A stretch of 5,663 nt of DNA from Bacteroidales bacterium H4. Lineage in GTDB: Bacteria > Bacteroidota > Bacteroidia > Bacteroidales > Muribaculaceae. The stretch's first letter is position 1. Each line of letters opens with the position of its first letter. The stretch lies in assembly GCA_001701165.1 (NCBI GenBank), contig DAAP01000006.1, forward strand, positions 1-5,663. The letters run 5' to 3'. The position numbers were made by a program, and so were the translations under genes. This document shows, one piece after another, positions 1 through 5,663 of this stretch. The notes beneath the pieces are model-generated. The model saw nothing but the letters and a program-made list of their open reading frames with translations. It ran no database searches and was not told where the DNA came from.

Positions 1-303
1 TGAAAGTTGTATATCATTATAATCCTACATCAAACCGCAACTATAAGTGTTGAACTAAAACAAGAGAACAGGTTGTATATCATTATAATCCTACATCAAA
101 CCGCAACTGTCGGCAACAAGTGGATATGGGCCAACGGTTGTATATCATTATAATCCTACATCAAACCGCAACACTCCTATAACGCGAATTTTGCTATGAA
201 AGTTGTATATCATTATAATCCTACATCAAACCGCAACTATAAGTGTTGAACTAAAACAAGAGAACAGGTTGTATATCATTATAATCCTACATCAAACCGC
301 AAC
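1..303. repeat. Tandem duplication of a three-spacer unit inside the array
   Basis: Bases 1-107 are identical to bases 197-303, an offset of 196 bases or three repeat-spacer units. The spacer at 42-71 equals the one at 238-267, and bases 1-5 equal the last five bases of the spacer at 173-201. Read from the leader, the order is E, D, A, C, B, A, then the start of C. The identity stops exactly after a repeat: spacer 108-136 differs from spacer 304-333. This is what unequal recombination between repeats would give. An assembly error in a repetitive region is the main alternative. Confidence 0.9.
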
Positions 304-435
304 GCCTCAATAGCTGAGAAGTCTGCAACTGCAGTTGTATATCATTATAATCCTACATCAAACCGCAACATATATAGATACAAACACACCATTGTAGTTG
401 TTGTATATCATTATAATCCTACATCAAACCGCAAC
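1..435 (-). CRISPR. Type II-C CRISPR array, leader-proximal end (7 repeats, 6 full spacers)
   Basis: Seven identical 36-base repeats lie at 6-41, 72-107, 137-172, 202-237, 268-303, 334-369 and 400-435. On the plus strand each begins GTTGTATATC and ends ACCGCAAC. The spacers (42-71, 108-136, 173-201, 238-267, 304-333, 370-399) are 29 or 30 bases. I assign transcription to the minus strand, so the crRNA repeat begins GTTGCGGTTTGATG. The reason is that the anti-repeat at 5591-5611 is complementary to that strand only. It also puts the array downstream of cas2 in the same direction. The repeat at 435-400 is then the first and the spacer at 399-370 the newest. No repeat is degenerate. The array continues left of the window, because bases 1-5 are the end of another spacer. 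Confidence 0.98.
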
Positions 436-567
436 TATCGCAGCGTAATTCGCTAATACAAAGGAGTATATAGCGCATGTGCAGGATAGAAAACGCCGTG
501 TAGGCTTGTGTTTTGTGGCAAAGGTACGCATTTTTTGCGAACCATAGAGCGCTGACGTCGGCGAAAA
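436..567 (-). promoter_or_regulatory. CRISPR leader between cas2 and the first repeat
   Basis: These 132 non-coding bases separate the cas2 stop from the first repeat. By position they should hold the array promoter and the sequence that guides Cas1-Cas2 to the first repeat. Visible elements are a TACCTTTG promoter box (526-519), a short inverted repeat CGCA-TTTTT-TGCG (527-539) just upstream of it, and a dyad AGCG-TAATT-CGCT (442-454) six bases from the first repeat. No rho-independent terminator separates cas2 from the array, so read-through from the cas operon is possible. The leader role is inferred from position and array orientation. Confidence 0.75.
519..526 (-). promoter_or_regulatory. 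Probable array promoter, Bacteroides-type -7 box
   Basis: Read on the minus strand this is TACCTTTG, a full match to the Bacteroides -7 consensus TAnnTTTG. Transcription would start near 513 and give about 80 bases of leader RNA before the first repeat. No good -33 TTTG lies 19-21 bases upstream, so the promoter may be weak or may depend on another factor. An eight-base motif with two free positions can occur by chance; the case rests mainly on its place in the leader. Confidence 0.5.
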
Positions 568-930
568 TCAATAAAACTCCAGTTGAAGTTGAACGGGAAT
601 TTTTGAATCTTTAATTCGTGAGGTCTTAGAACTTTCGGGCTTACCCCAATAATTGTATATCTTAGAGAATTGTTTGTCTGTCACCGAGAGGATTTTCACA
701 TTCCCCTCATCGGGAAAGATGTGTGTAACCTTGTCGATTAGGGCATCCGCGTGCTGATATGAGGGACAGTGGCACACATATACCGAAAACTGCATCATCT
801 TAAAGCCTAAAGCCTCGATGTCTTTGCGGAACTTGGTCGCCTGCTTCCGCTGCTGCTTGGTACAGACCGGAAGATCAAAAAATAAAAATAGCCACATGAT
901 ATGATAAGCATTTATTCGGTTGTGTGTCAT
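568..930 (-). CDS. cas2: Cas2, CRISPR adaptation protein
   Basis: Cas2 forms a dimer that bridges two Cas1 dimers in the complex that captures and integrates new spacers. The 120-residue protein has the family pattern. A first beta strand, IMWLFLFFDLP (residues 11-21), carries the conserved Asp19. It is followed by a Lys/Arg-rich helix (about 25-40), MMQFSVYVCHCPS (45-57), a VKILSVTDKQF strand (78-88), and a C-terminal strand VQLQLEFY. I start at the ATG at 930 because it overlaps the cas1 stop as ATGA and keeps the NAYHIMW segment usual before the first strand in type II Cas2 proteins. A later ATG at 897 would give 109 residues and still contain the core. The reading frame stays open back to 1038 inside cas1, but that part has no Cas2 resemblance. 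No Shine-Dalgarno sequence is visible, so translation is probably coupled to cas1. Confidence 0.95.
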   Translation of the reverse strand: MTHNRINAYHIMWLFLFFDLPVCTKQQRKQATKFRKDIEALGFKMMQFSVYVCHCPSYQHADALIDKVTHIFPDEGNVKILSVTDKQFSKIYNYWGKPESSKTSRIKDSKIPVQLQLEFY

Positions 931-1811
931 GGAATTTGTGGTAGAGTTAGAACTTGAGATTTGCGTAGTATGTACGAGCTGAGCGATGCCGTAGTAGATG
1001 ATAGCGCCAGCATAAGAGGTCGCATCACATCGCCGCACAATACGTCGCAGGTCAAGACTTTGAGCAACCGCGACTTTGTTTTTTTATTGATGGTGGCTTG
1101 GCCTTGTTTCCATAGTTCATACACAACTATATCGACAAAGGGCCTGAACGGCTCCATAACGTCGTCCGCCAAAGGGAAGGCGTTGTAGCGGTTGCGATGG
1201 AAGATGCCGAAAGCAGGAGATACTCCCGAACCTATCAGAGCGCGGATGGTTGCAGCTCGCAGTATGGCATATCCGTAATTAAGTAAGGCGTTAATGCCAT
1301 CTCCTTCGCGGTCGCGGACAAAGGCTTCATCGAACATTTCCGTCCAATAAAGCCGAGCGGCTACACCTTCTCGATTGGTGGTATCGCCGCTGAGTACATT
1401 GCGTACGTGCGGCGACAGAATGTCGCCATCCAGTCCGCAGAGGTCGAGAACCCGCTTTTGATTGGCAATCTTTGCCGTAATGATCTGCTTCCACGCCTGT
1501 TTGAGCTGCGGCAGGGTCATTTGGCATTGCGCTCTCAGTACTTCACTTTGAGTAGTATTTCCTTCGAGCGGTGTAACAATTGTCGCCGGGCAATGCTTCC
1601 CATCGCAAATGACAACCATCACATTTGCAGCGGCAAGAGCGTTCAGGAGAGGTAGGGTTACGGTCGTCACCGTATCCTCCAATATCAAGATTCCGATATT
1701 GGCGACCGGGCGCGTAATCGGCTCCTCGCCGTCCGCCCCTGCGATTACTAATAAGTGGTTTCGCAGAGACAGACGACGTGGCGTCGATATTACGATGGTC
1801 TGCTTAATCAT
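927..1811 (-). CDS. cas1: Cas1, CRISPR integrase (type II)
   Basis: Cas1 is the metal-dependent integrase that inserts new spacers at the leader end of the array, working with Cas2. The protein has 294 residues, a normal length for type II Cas1. An N-terminal beta-rich domain (about 1-75) precedes an all-helical catalytic domain. The expected metal-binding residues are visible: Glu148 in TNREG, His205 in GIFHRNRYN, and Glu220 in LADDVMEPFRP, with Asp217 nearby. The start at 1811 lies inside the end of cas9, sharing eight bases (ATGATTAA) that include the cas9 stop, so translation is probably coupled. The stop overlaps the cas2 start by four bases. No frameshift or lost catalytic residue is seen, so the adaptation module looks intact. 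Confidence 0.97.
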   Translation of the reverse strand: MIKQTIVISTPRRLSLRNHLLVIAGADGEEPITRPVANIGILILEDTVTTVTLPLLNALAAANVMVVICDGKHCPATIVTPLEGNTTQSEVLRAQCQMTLPQLKQAWKQIITAKIANQKRVLDLCGLDGDILSPHVRNVLSGDTTNREGVAARLYWTEMFDEAFVRDREGDGINALLNYGYAILRAATIRALIGSGVSPAFGIFHRNRYNAFPLADDVMEPFRPFVDIVVYELWKQGQATINKKTKSRLLKVLTCDVLCGDVMRPLMLALSSTTASLSSYILRKSQVLTLPQIP

Positions 1812-4800
1812 GTTTTAGAAACTTGATTTTGCCAATTACATCGATGGTGAAGTCCTGATTTTGGATGAGAGCGTTGAGCTGCGTATGAAGCATTGTGATT
1901 GTAGGCCGGAGATTCTCGCCCACAATATATGCGCCGTTTTTACCCTTTTCGGATTTGCTCGCATTCTGTGAATGACGCAATTGTAAAACGCCATATGAAC
2001 GGCTCTTTGTAAATACCATAGAAGATATTCCGGATACCACATACAGCCTACGGCAAAGTTCGGCGGCGGAGGCATTGTATATCTCCTCCGGCGATTTTTC
2101 ATAGAGCAGTACCGAATCGCCCTGATGCAATACAGCTTTGAGCCGATAGCCGTTCTCGTCCACGAGAGGATATAGCTCGGTGCGGTTGGTGCGGTTGCCT
2201 AACTTGAAGTGAGATGCCGCGGCCAGATTATTGACGATACGGAACGATCGTTTGGCTTTAGCGGTAGATCCTTCCGGCAAGTCTTGTTCGTATATGGCAA
2301 TGCAATAATTGCCGTCGTTTATGAAGTGTCCGGTTCTCTTATACTCGTGCCGCGATATGTCGCGGTGCTTGCGGATGTTGAGCGGACGTGTAACGTTCGG
2401 AGCATAGCATCTCACCTTTTTGATCTGTATACCCTTGGCCTCGTTCATCCATATAGGCTCGGAGAAAGCAACATCGCCTTTGGCGTCATAAGCATCTTGT
2501 ACCTTTTGCCGCACAACCGAGTCGACAATGTCTTTGATATCCTTCTGTTTTAGAGATCCTATCGAGTTGCGCACGACATATTTCACTTCGCCGTCATGTT
2601 CGATGGCACCGTAATTAGTATCCATATGTAAGCGCAAACGTGCCGTATCGCTTTCGGATATGTGTGATGGTTTAGGGCCTTTTATATGATGGCTGCCGGT
2701 GAACCTGATACGGCGGCGCACCTGTTTCGGAGCATTGTCTGTGAAGTCGTATGATATTAAGGTTTCGGCCTGTATGCGCCGCATATCATCCACGAAACCT
2801 TTCCAAGGTTCGGGCACTGACGGGCGTTCTCTGTCGGCGTATCCGTTCAGATGGTACGAGGCCGCAAGACGTTGGTAGTCACCTCTGCCGATGCACGCAA
2901 TTACGACTGCATCCACTTGATGGTGCGTATGGTTGTCGCGAGATTTTTTCTCATCTATGCTCTGCAGTTTCCATGCTTTGCGGAAGTCGGCCGTTGCAGC
3001 ACCTTTGACGATAGATACATCATCGAATAGGGACTTTAAGAACAATCGTGCATATCGAGCCACGATACCTGCAGTGGCGCCCTGACGGCGGCTGAAATCT
3101 TCGGGCACTTCGGTCATTTCAAACCGGCGGTATTTATTGCGCCAATAAGTCTGCTGCAGTTCCAACGAATGTCGCTTTTGAATTATGCGGTCCTTTTGGC
3201 TCTTATCCATAGATGCATTTGTGCGGCAGCGGCGGATTTGCTTTTGCAATTCGTCGGCCTTTTCTTTCATAAATGCCACATGTTGCATCACTTCGTCTGC
3301 ATTGGCCAGTTCGCTCGGGAGTCTTGTCTTCTTCACATCGCGATTGAAGCGCGAATCGCAGAGTGTGAGGTTCTCCATAGTGCTGTCTCCGCCACGGCTG
3401 CGAGGAATTGTATGCTCGATGTCGTATTTCGGATTAGGCCCGAAGATGTCTTCTATTCCGATTTGATTGCCGGTGTAAAGACACTTCTTTTTCTGCTCGT
3501 CCCATAGGAGATACTTGTCAATATCTGTTTCGGACACGTTATTGATACCATATTTTTCGAGCTCGGCTTTGGCTTTGGCACGCTCACTTTCATTGAGTTT
3601 GTTCTGCCGCCTTATTGCAGCTCGCATATTTGCATCGTTAAGTTCGCGGCCGAGCTCGATATGCACCTCGGTGCTGCGGTCAATTATGCCCTTGTCCAAC
3701 AAGGCGTTGACCACGTGACGAATACGATGCAGCGAGCGCATTGCCATCGGGTTGCGTATCGAAGATATACGCGGAGAGCCCAGGCGCATACGGTCTTGTT
3801 CGTCAGGTCGAACATGAGGATATGTCTCGAGGTCTGACGGATGGTATAGGCGGTTCAGCGTTTTGTGGTCTATATGGTATTTCTCGGCAAGGAAGTTCTT
3901 GAGCCATTGGTACATGGTACACTCGCAAGTTTTCTTGTCGTACTCGTTGAGGCATTCGACGGCCATATCTACCGCCGCCTTGCGCATGTCGTCGTTATCT
4001 CGAACATATGCCGGCAGTACGGCATCTATATTGGCAAGCATTACGGCATACGAATATATCATGCCTCCACGCATATACGGCAGAATCTTGCGTATCACCT
4101 TGTGGCTTAAGGATGCGTAGGCACTTACCATCTTGATGCCGGCCACCTTTTTTGCCGTGTCTGCTTCTATGCCGAGATTTGTCTCGAGCCAGACCTCCAA
4201 TTTGTCGTCATTGTCGAAAAATGATAGTGCATGCCATACGTCATTCACTTTGTCGTCGAGCTTTTTGCCTTCACCTTTTGCGTACTGTGCGTCGATAACG
4301 GCTTTCCAGTCCGGTCCAAGCGCGGCTGCCATTCCGGCTGTGAACGGCGAACCGGAGATGCCCATATCCATCGGATAGTTGAACAGAATGTCCTTGTCGC
4401 CATCTGTCTTGTAGTATCCGTAGCACTTCTTGCCATACCTTTTGATATATGGTTTGGCAAGTTCCTTAGCTATATCCTCGAAATCAAAGTTCGATTTGGA
4501 TTTTCGTTGGAACAACGGAATTATAGCCTCTCGTTCCTCATCCCAAAGCGGGCGAAGCATATCATCATCGGGCGTTTTCATCCTTATTTGATTTAAGGTC
4601 TGCAGCATGCGCATTTCCTCAAAATCGGGATGGCTTGCCTGACAGCGGGACTTTGCCGGCTCGAAGAGACAATGCCCAACGGTGTGTTTTTGTGATTTGA
4701 GCGGGCGCTGGTCAAATAGCACGTGCTCAAGGCGGTTGACGGTATCTTCGTCCAATTCCTGGCGGCGACATATCGCATGGAATTCTTCGACATAATGGTT

Positions 4801-5457
4801 ATCGCGAGAAGTGTACTGATTGCGAATCCTTTTGCCTTCTTTGTAAAGCTTTTCGAAGTATTCGGCAAGGTATTCGCAGCCTTCATCCTTAATTTTCTGC
4901 GACAATCCCGATATAGCCTCTTTGACTTTACCTTTTTCGTCATCATTGGATTGATCCTTGCGGTTCGAGCGAAATCCTCGGCGTTGTGCTATATGATAGA
5001 GCGCACGTCCAAGGATATAACGTTGGGTTTCCTGCGTCAAATCCAATTTTTCGTGCAGGCATATAACTCGATATCGATAAGGTGTAATCGCGTTGTCGTC
5101 ATCGGTTCCCAACCACTGCATAAACTCTGGCGTAGCCGGATAGACTTTTTTCAGTCGCCATTGCGACAGTAATTCGGGAGACAAAGCGGGACACCATCCT
5201 AACTCGCTCAGAATGCGTAAGAGGCGTATCTTTCGTAGCTTACGTCTGTAAAAGCCGCGTCTCATTGCCCGATAGGATGTGCGCTCCGCAGCCTTGGACA
5301 CTTCTTTGCCTTGTTCCTCCTTTACACCCTCGGTGAATATGTGCACACCGCTGTCTACCAGCGAGCATTGGTCTCCAAGACGGTCTATAACAGCCCATCC
5401 GATACTATTTGTGCCTGTATCCAATCCGAGGATACGTTTTTTCTCGTTACTTTCCAT
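1804..5457 (-). CDS. cas9: Cas9, RNA-guided DNA endonuclease (type II-C)
   Basis: Cas9 uses a crRNA:tracrRNA pair to find and cut both strands of matching DNA. This 1217-residue protein is complete. Domains in order are: RuvC-I with GLDTGTNSIGWAV (11-23, catalytic Asp13); an Arg-rich bridge helix (about 55-85); the REC lobe, including RPLKSQKHTVGHC (251-263); RuvC-II with HIELGREL (599-606, Glu601); HNH with YDIEHTIPRSRGG (678-690, His682; Asn705 in FNRDVK); a helical, probably coiled-coil stretch (about 720-775); RuvC-III with HTHHQVDAVVIA (843-854, His846 and Asp849); and a C-terminal WED/PAM-interacting region (about 900-1217). The residue before the HNH histidine is Glu681, where S. pyogenes has Asp. 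The start at 5457 places RuvC-I right after the N-terminus, as expected. Upstream is A/T-rich sequence without a Shine-Dalgarno motif. The PAM cannot be read from the sequence. Confidence 0.98.
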   Translation of the reverse strand: MESNEKKRILGLDTGTNSIGWAVIDRLGDQCSLVDSGVHIFTEGVKEEQGKEVSKAAERTSYRAMRRGFYRRKLRKIRLLRILSELGWCPALSPELLSQWRLKKVYPATPEFMQWLGTDDDNAITPYRYRVICLHEKLDLTQETQRYILGRALYHIAQRRGFRSNRKDQSNDDEKGKVKEAISGLSQKIKDEGCEYLAEYFEKLYKEGKRIRNQYTSRDNHYVEEFHAICRRQELDEDTVNRLEHVLFDQRPLKSQKHTVGHCLFEPAKSRCQASHPDFEEMRMLQTLNQIRMKTPDDDMLRPLWDEEREAIIPLFQRKSKSNFDFEDIAKELAKPYIKRYGKKCYGYYKTDGDKDILFNYPMDMGISGSPFTAGMAAALGPDWKAVIDAQYAKGEGKKLDDKVNDVWHALSFFDNDDKLEVWLETNLGIEADTAKKVAGIKMVSAYASLSHKVIRKILPYMRGGMIYSYAVMLANIDAVLPAYVRDNDDMRKAAVDMAVECLNEYDKKTCECTMYQWLKNFLAEKYHIDHKTLNRLYHPSDLETYPHVRPDEQDRMRLGSPRISSIRNPMAMRSLHRIRHVVNALLDKGIIDRSTEVHIELGRELNDANMRAAIRRQNKLNESERAKAKAELEKYGINNVSETDIDKYLLWDEQKKKCLYTGNQIGIEDIFGPNPKYDIEHTIPRSRGGDSTMENLTLCDSRFNRDVKKTRLPSELANADEVMQHVAFMKEKADELQKQIRRCRTNASMDKSQKDRIIQKRHSLELQQTYWRNKYRRFEMTEVPEDFSRRQGATAGIVARYARLFLKSLFDDVSIVKGAATADFRKAWKLQSIDEKKSRDNHTHHQVDAVVIACIGRGDYQRLAASYHLNGYADRERPSVPEPWKGFVDDMRRIQAETLISYDFTDNAPKQVRRRIRFTGSHHIKGPKPSHISESDTARLRLHMDTNYGAIEHDGEVKYVVRNSIGSLKQKDIKDIVDSVVRQKVQDAYDAKGDVAFSEPIWMNEAKGIQIKKVRCYAPNVTRPLNIRKHRDISRHEYKRTGHFINDGNYCIAIYEQDLPEGSTAKAKRSFRIVNNLAAASHFKLGNRTNRTELYPLVDENGYRLKAVLHQGDSVLLYEKSPEEIYNASAAELCRRLYVVSGISSMVFTKSRSYGVLQLRHSQNASKSEKGKNGAYIVGENLRPTITMLHTQLNALIQNQDFTIDVIGKIKFLKHD

Positions 5458-5491
5458 ATAAATTGTTTTTAGGGATATTTCTAAACTTACT

Positions 5492-5515
5492 CAAATCATC
5501 CACAGCATTGATTTG
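5492..5515 (-). promoter_or_regulatory. Hairpin in the cas9 5' untranslated region
   Basis: A perfect 7-base inverted repeat, CAAATCA and TGATTTG, is separated by a 10-base loop. It lies just downstream of the predicted cas9 transcription start (near 5520) and 34 bases before the cas9 ATG. It could fold in the mRNA leader or, as a DNA dyad, bind a regulator. No U-tract follows that would make it a terminator. The inverted repeat is seen directly; any regulatory role is inference. Confidence 0.4.
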
Positions 5516-5526
5516 TTAAATAATGC

Positions 5527-5558
5527 CAAATTTACAAACTTTTTTTGGATATCCCAAA
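5527..5558 (-). promoter_or_regulatory. cas9-cas1-cas2 operon promoter
   Basis: On the minus strand, TTTG at 5558-5555 and TAAATTTG at 5534-5527 match the Bacteroides -33 and -7 elements, with a 20-base spacer. Transcription would begin near 5520, leaving about 63 bases of 5' leader before cas9. The -33 box lies inside the spacer of the divergent tracrRNA promoter. Both boxes match consensus and the spacing fits, so this is well supported, though not experimentally shown. Confidence 0.75.
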
Positions 5559-5575
5559 ACATTGGCTTAAATTTG
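5544..5575 (+). promoter_or_regulatory. tracrRNA promoter
   Basis: TTTG at 5544-5547 and TAAATTTG at 5568-5575 match the Bacteroides -33 and -7 elements, with a 20-base spacer. The expected start, about five to seven bases past the -7 box, is near 5580-5582. That is right before the anti-repeat, where a tracrRNA should begin. The agreement of promoter and anti-repeat supports both calls. Confidence 0.78.
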
Positions 5576-5580
5576 TCGCA

Positions 5581-5663
5581 AGATAAGTAAAATCCTACAT
5601 CTTATCGCAATAAGGCAGTAATTGCCGAAGGATTTATTCCTATGGGGCTGTGTCAAAATAGGC
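5581..5663 (+). ncRNA. tracrRNA (3' end beyond or at the window edge)
   Basis: tracrRNA pairs with the repeat part of each crRNA so that host RNase III can process it and Cas9 can bind it. The anti-repeat at 5591-5611 pairs with crRNA repeat bases 1-21. There are 11 straight pairs (5591-5601 with repeat bases 11-21), then an internal loop at 5602-5605, then six pairs including one G-U (5606-5611 with bases 1-6). Next comes AAGGC, as in the Neisseria II-C tracrRNA (CAAUAAGGC), and a small hairpin GGCA-GUAAU-UGCC (5614-5626) in the nexus position. A second weak hairpin is AGGA-UUUAU-UCCU (5629-5641). CCUAU (5639-5643) could instead pair with AUAGG (5658-5662). No terminator is visible before the window ends. 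The start is inferred from the promoter. Confidence 0.88.
5591..5611 (+). repeat. Anti-repeat of the tracrRNA
   Basis: On the plus strand this segment matches the last 21 bases of the plus-strand CRISPR repeat. AATCCTACATC is identical, the next four bases differ (TTAT instead of AAAC), CGCAA is identical, and the last base is T instead of C. The four differing bases form the bulge expected in the repeat:anti-repeat duplex. This match fixes the transcribed strand of the array as minus. Confidence 0.92.

Noticed and set aside
400..435. TATAAT within each repeat (crRNA strand, repeat bases 21-26), suggesting a promoter in every repeat as in Neisseria
   Set aside because: TATAAT is the sigma70 -10 box of other phyla. 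The promoters here follow TAnnTTTG, and the repeat has no such match or TTTG at the right spacing. In Neisseria the box lies at the very end of the repeat. Transcript mapping could revive this.
527..539. CGCA-TTTTT-TGCG as a terminator after cas2
   Set aside because: The stem is only four bases with no T-tract following on the cas2 strand, so it is not convincing as a terminator.
436..567. Hidden degenerate repeat or anti-repeat in the leader
   Set aside because: No stretch here resembles the 36-base repeat on either strand; the only repeat-like segment outside the array is at 5591-5611.
931..1038. N-terminal extension of the cas2 frame back to an ATG at 1038 (156 residues)
   Set aside because: The extra 36 residues lie wholly inside cas1, do not resemble Cas2, and would make it too long. 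The ATGA start at 930 fits both the family and the operon layout.
4723..5172. Open plus-strand frame of 149 residues opposite cas9
   Set aside because: It lies entirely antisense to the conserved N-terminal part of cas9, has no recognisable motif, and looks like a shadow of the real frame. The other antisense frames over cas9 and cas1 were rejected for the same reason.
5496..5504. TCATCCACA resembling a DnaA box
   Set aside because: One mismatch to TTATCCACA, a single copy, and no other origin features nearby.

Overview
This window is a nearly complete type II-C CRISPR-Cas locus, most likely from a member of the Bacteroidota, order Bacteroidales. Two things point there. The intergenic region carries promoters matching the Bacteroides-type consensus (-33 TTTG and -7 TAnnTTTG). 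The Cas9 has the flavour of that phylum, with an IEHTIPRS HNH core and an RPLKSQKHTVG motif. The three genes also lack clear Shine-Dalgarno sequences, which is usual in this phylum. The genus cannot be fixed from the sequence alone.

The protein genes all lie on the minus strand and are read from right to left. cas9 (5457 to 1804), cas1 (1811 to 927) and cas2 (930 to 568) overlap by 8 and 4 bases and form one operon. After cas2 comes a leader of about 132 bases (567 to 436), then a CRISPR array (435 to beyond position 1). The array shows seven identical 36-base repeats and six complete spacers of 29-30 bases. It contains a tandem duplication of a three-spacer unit (196-base period) in its leader-distal half and runs off the left edge.

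The 206 bases right of cas9 hold the control region and, on the opposite strand, the start of a tracrRNA. Its anti-repeat (5591-5611) pairs with the 5' half of the CRISPR repeat only if the array is read on the minus strand. This fixes the crRNA strand and places the leader beside cas2. The tracrRNA and cas9 promoters are divergent, interleaved and almost perfectly symmetric about position 5551. The tracrRNA runs to, and probably past, the right edge.

Together, Cas1 and Cas2 would insert new spacers at the leader end near 435. The array transcript would pair with tracrRNA, be trimmed by host RNase III and load into Cas9, which cuts matching DNA with its RuvC and HNH sites. No csn2 or cas4 is present in the window, which is why it is called II-C. 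The system type is a known one. The most interesting points are the shared divergent control region, a possible self-folding tracrRNA 5' end, a hairpin in the cas9 leader, and the duplicated spacers.
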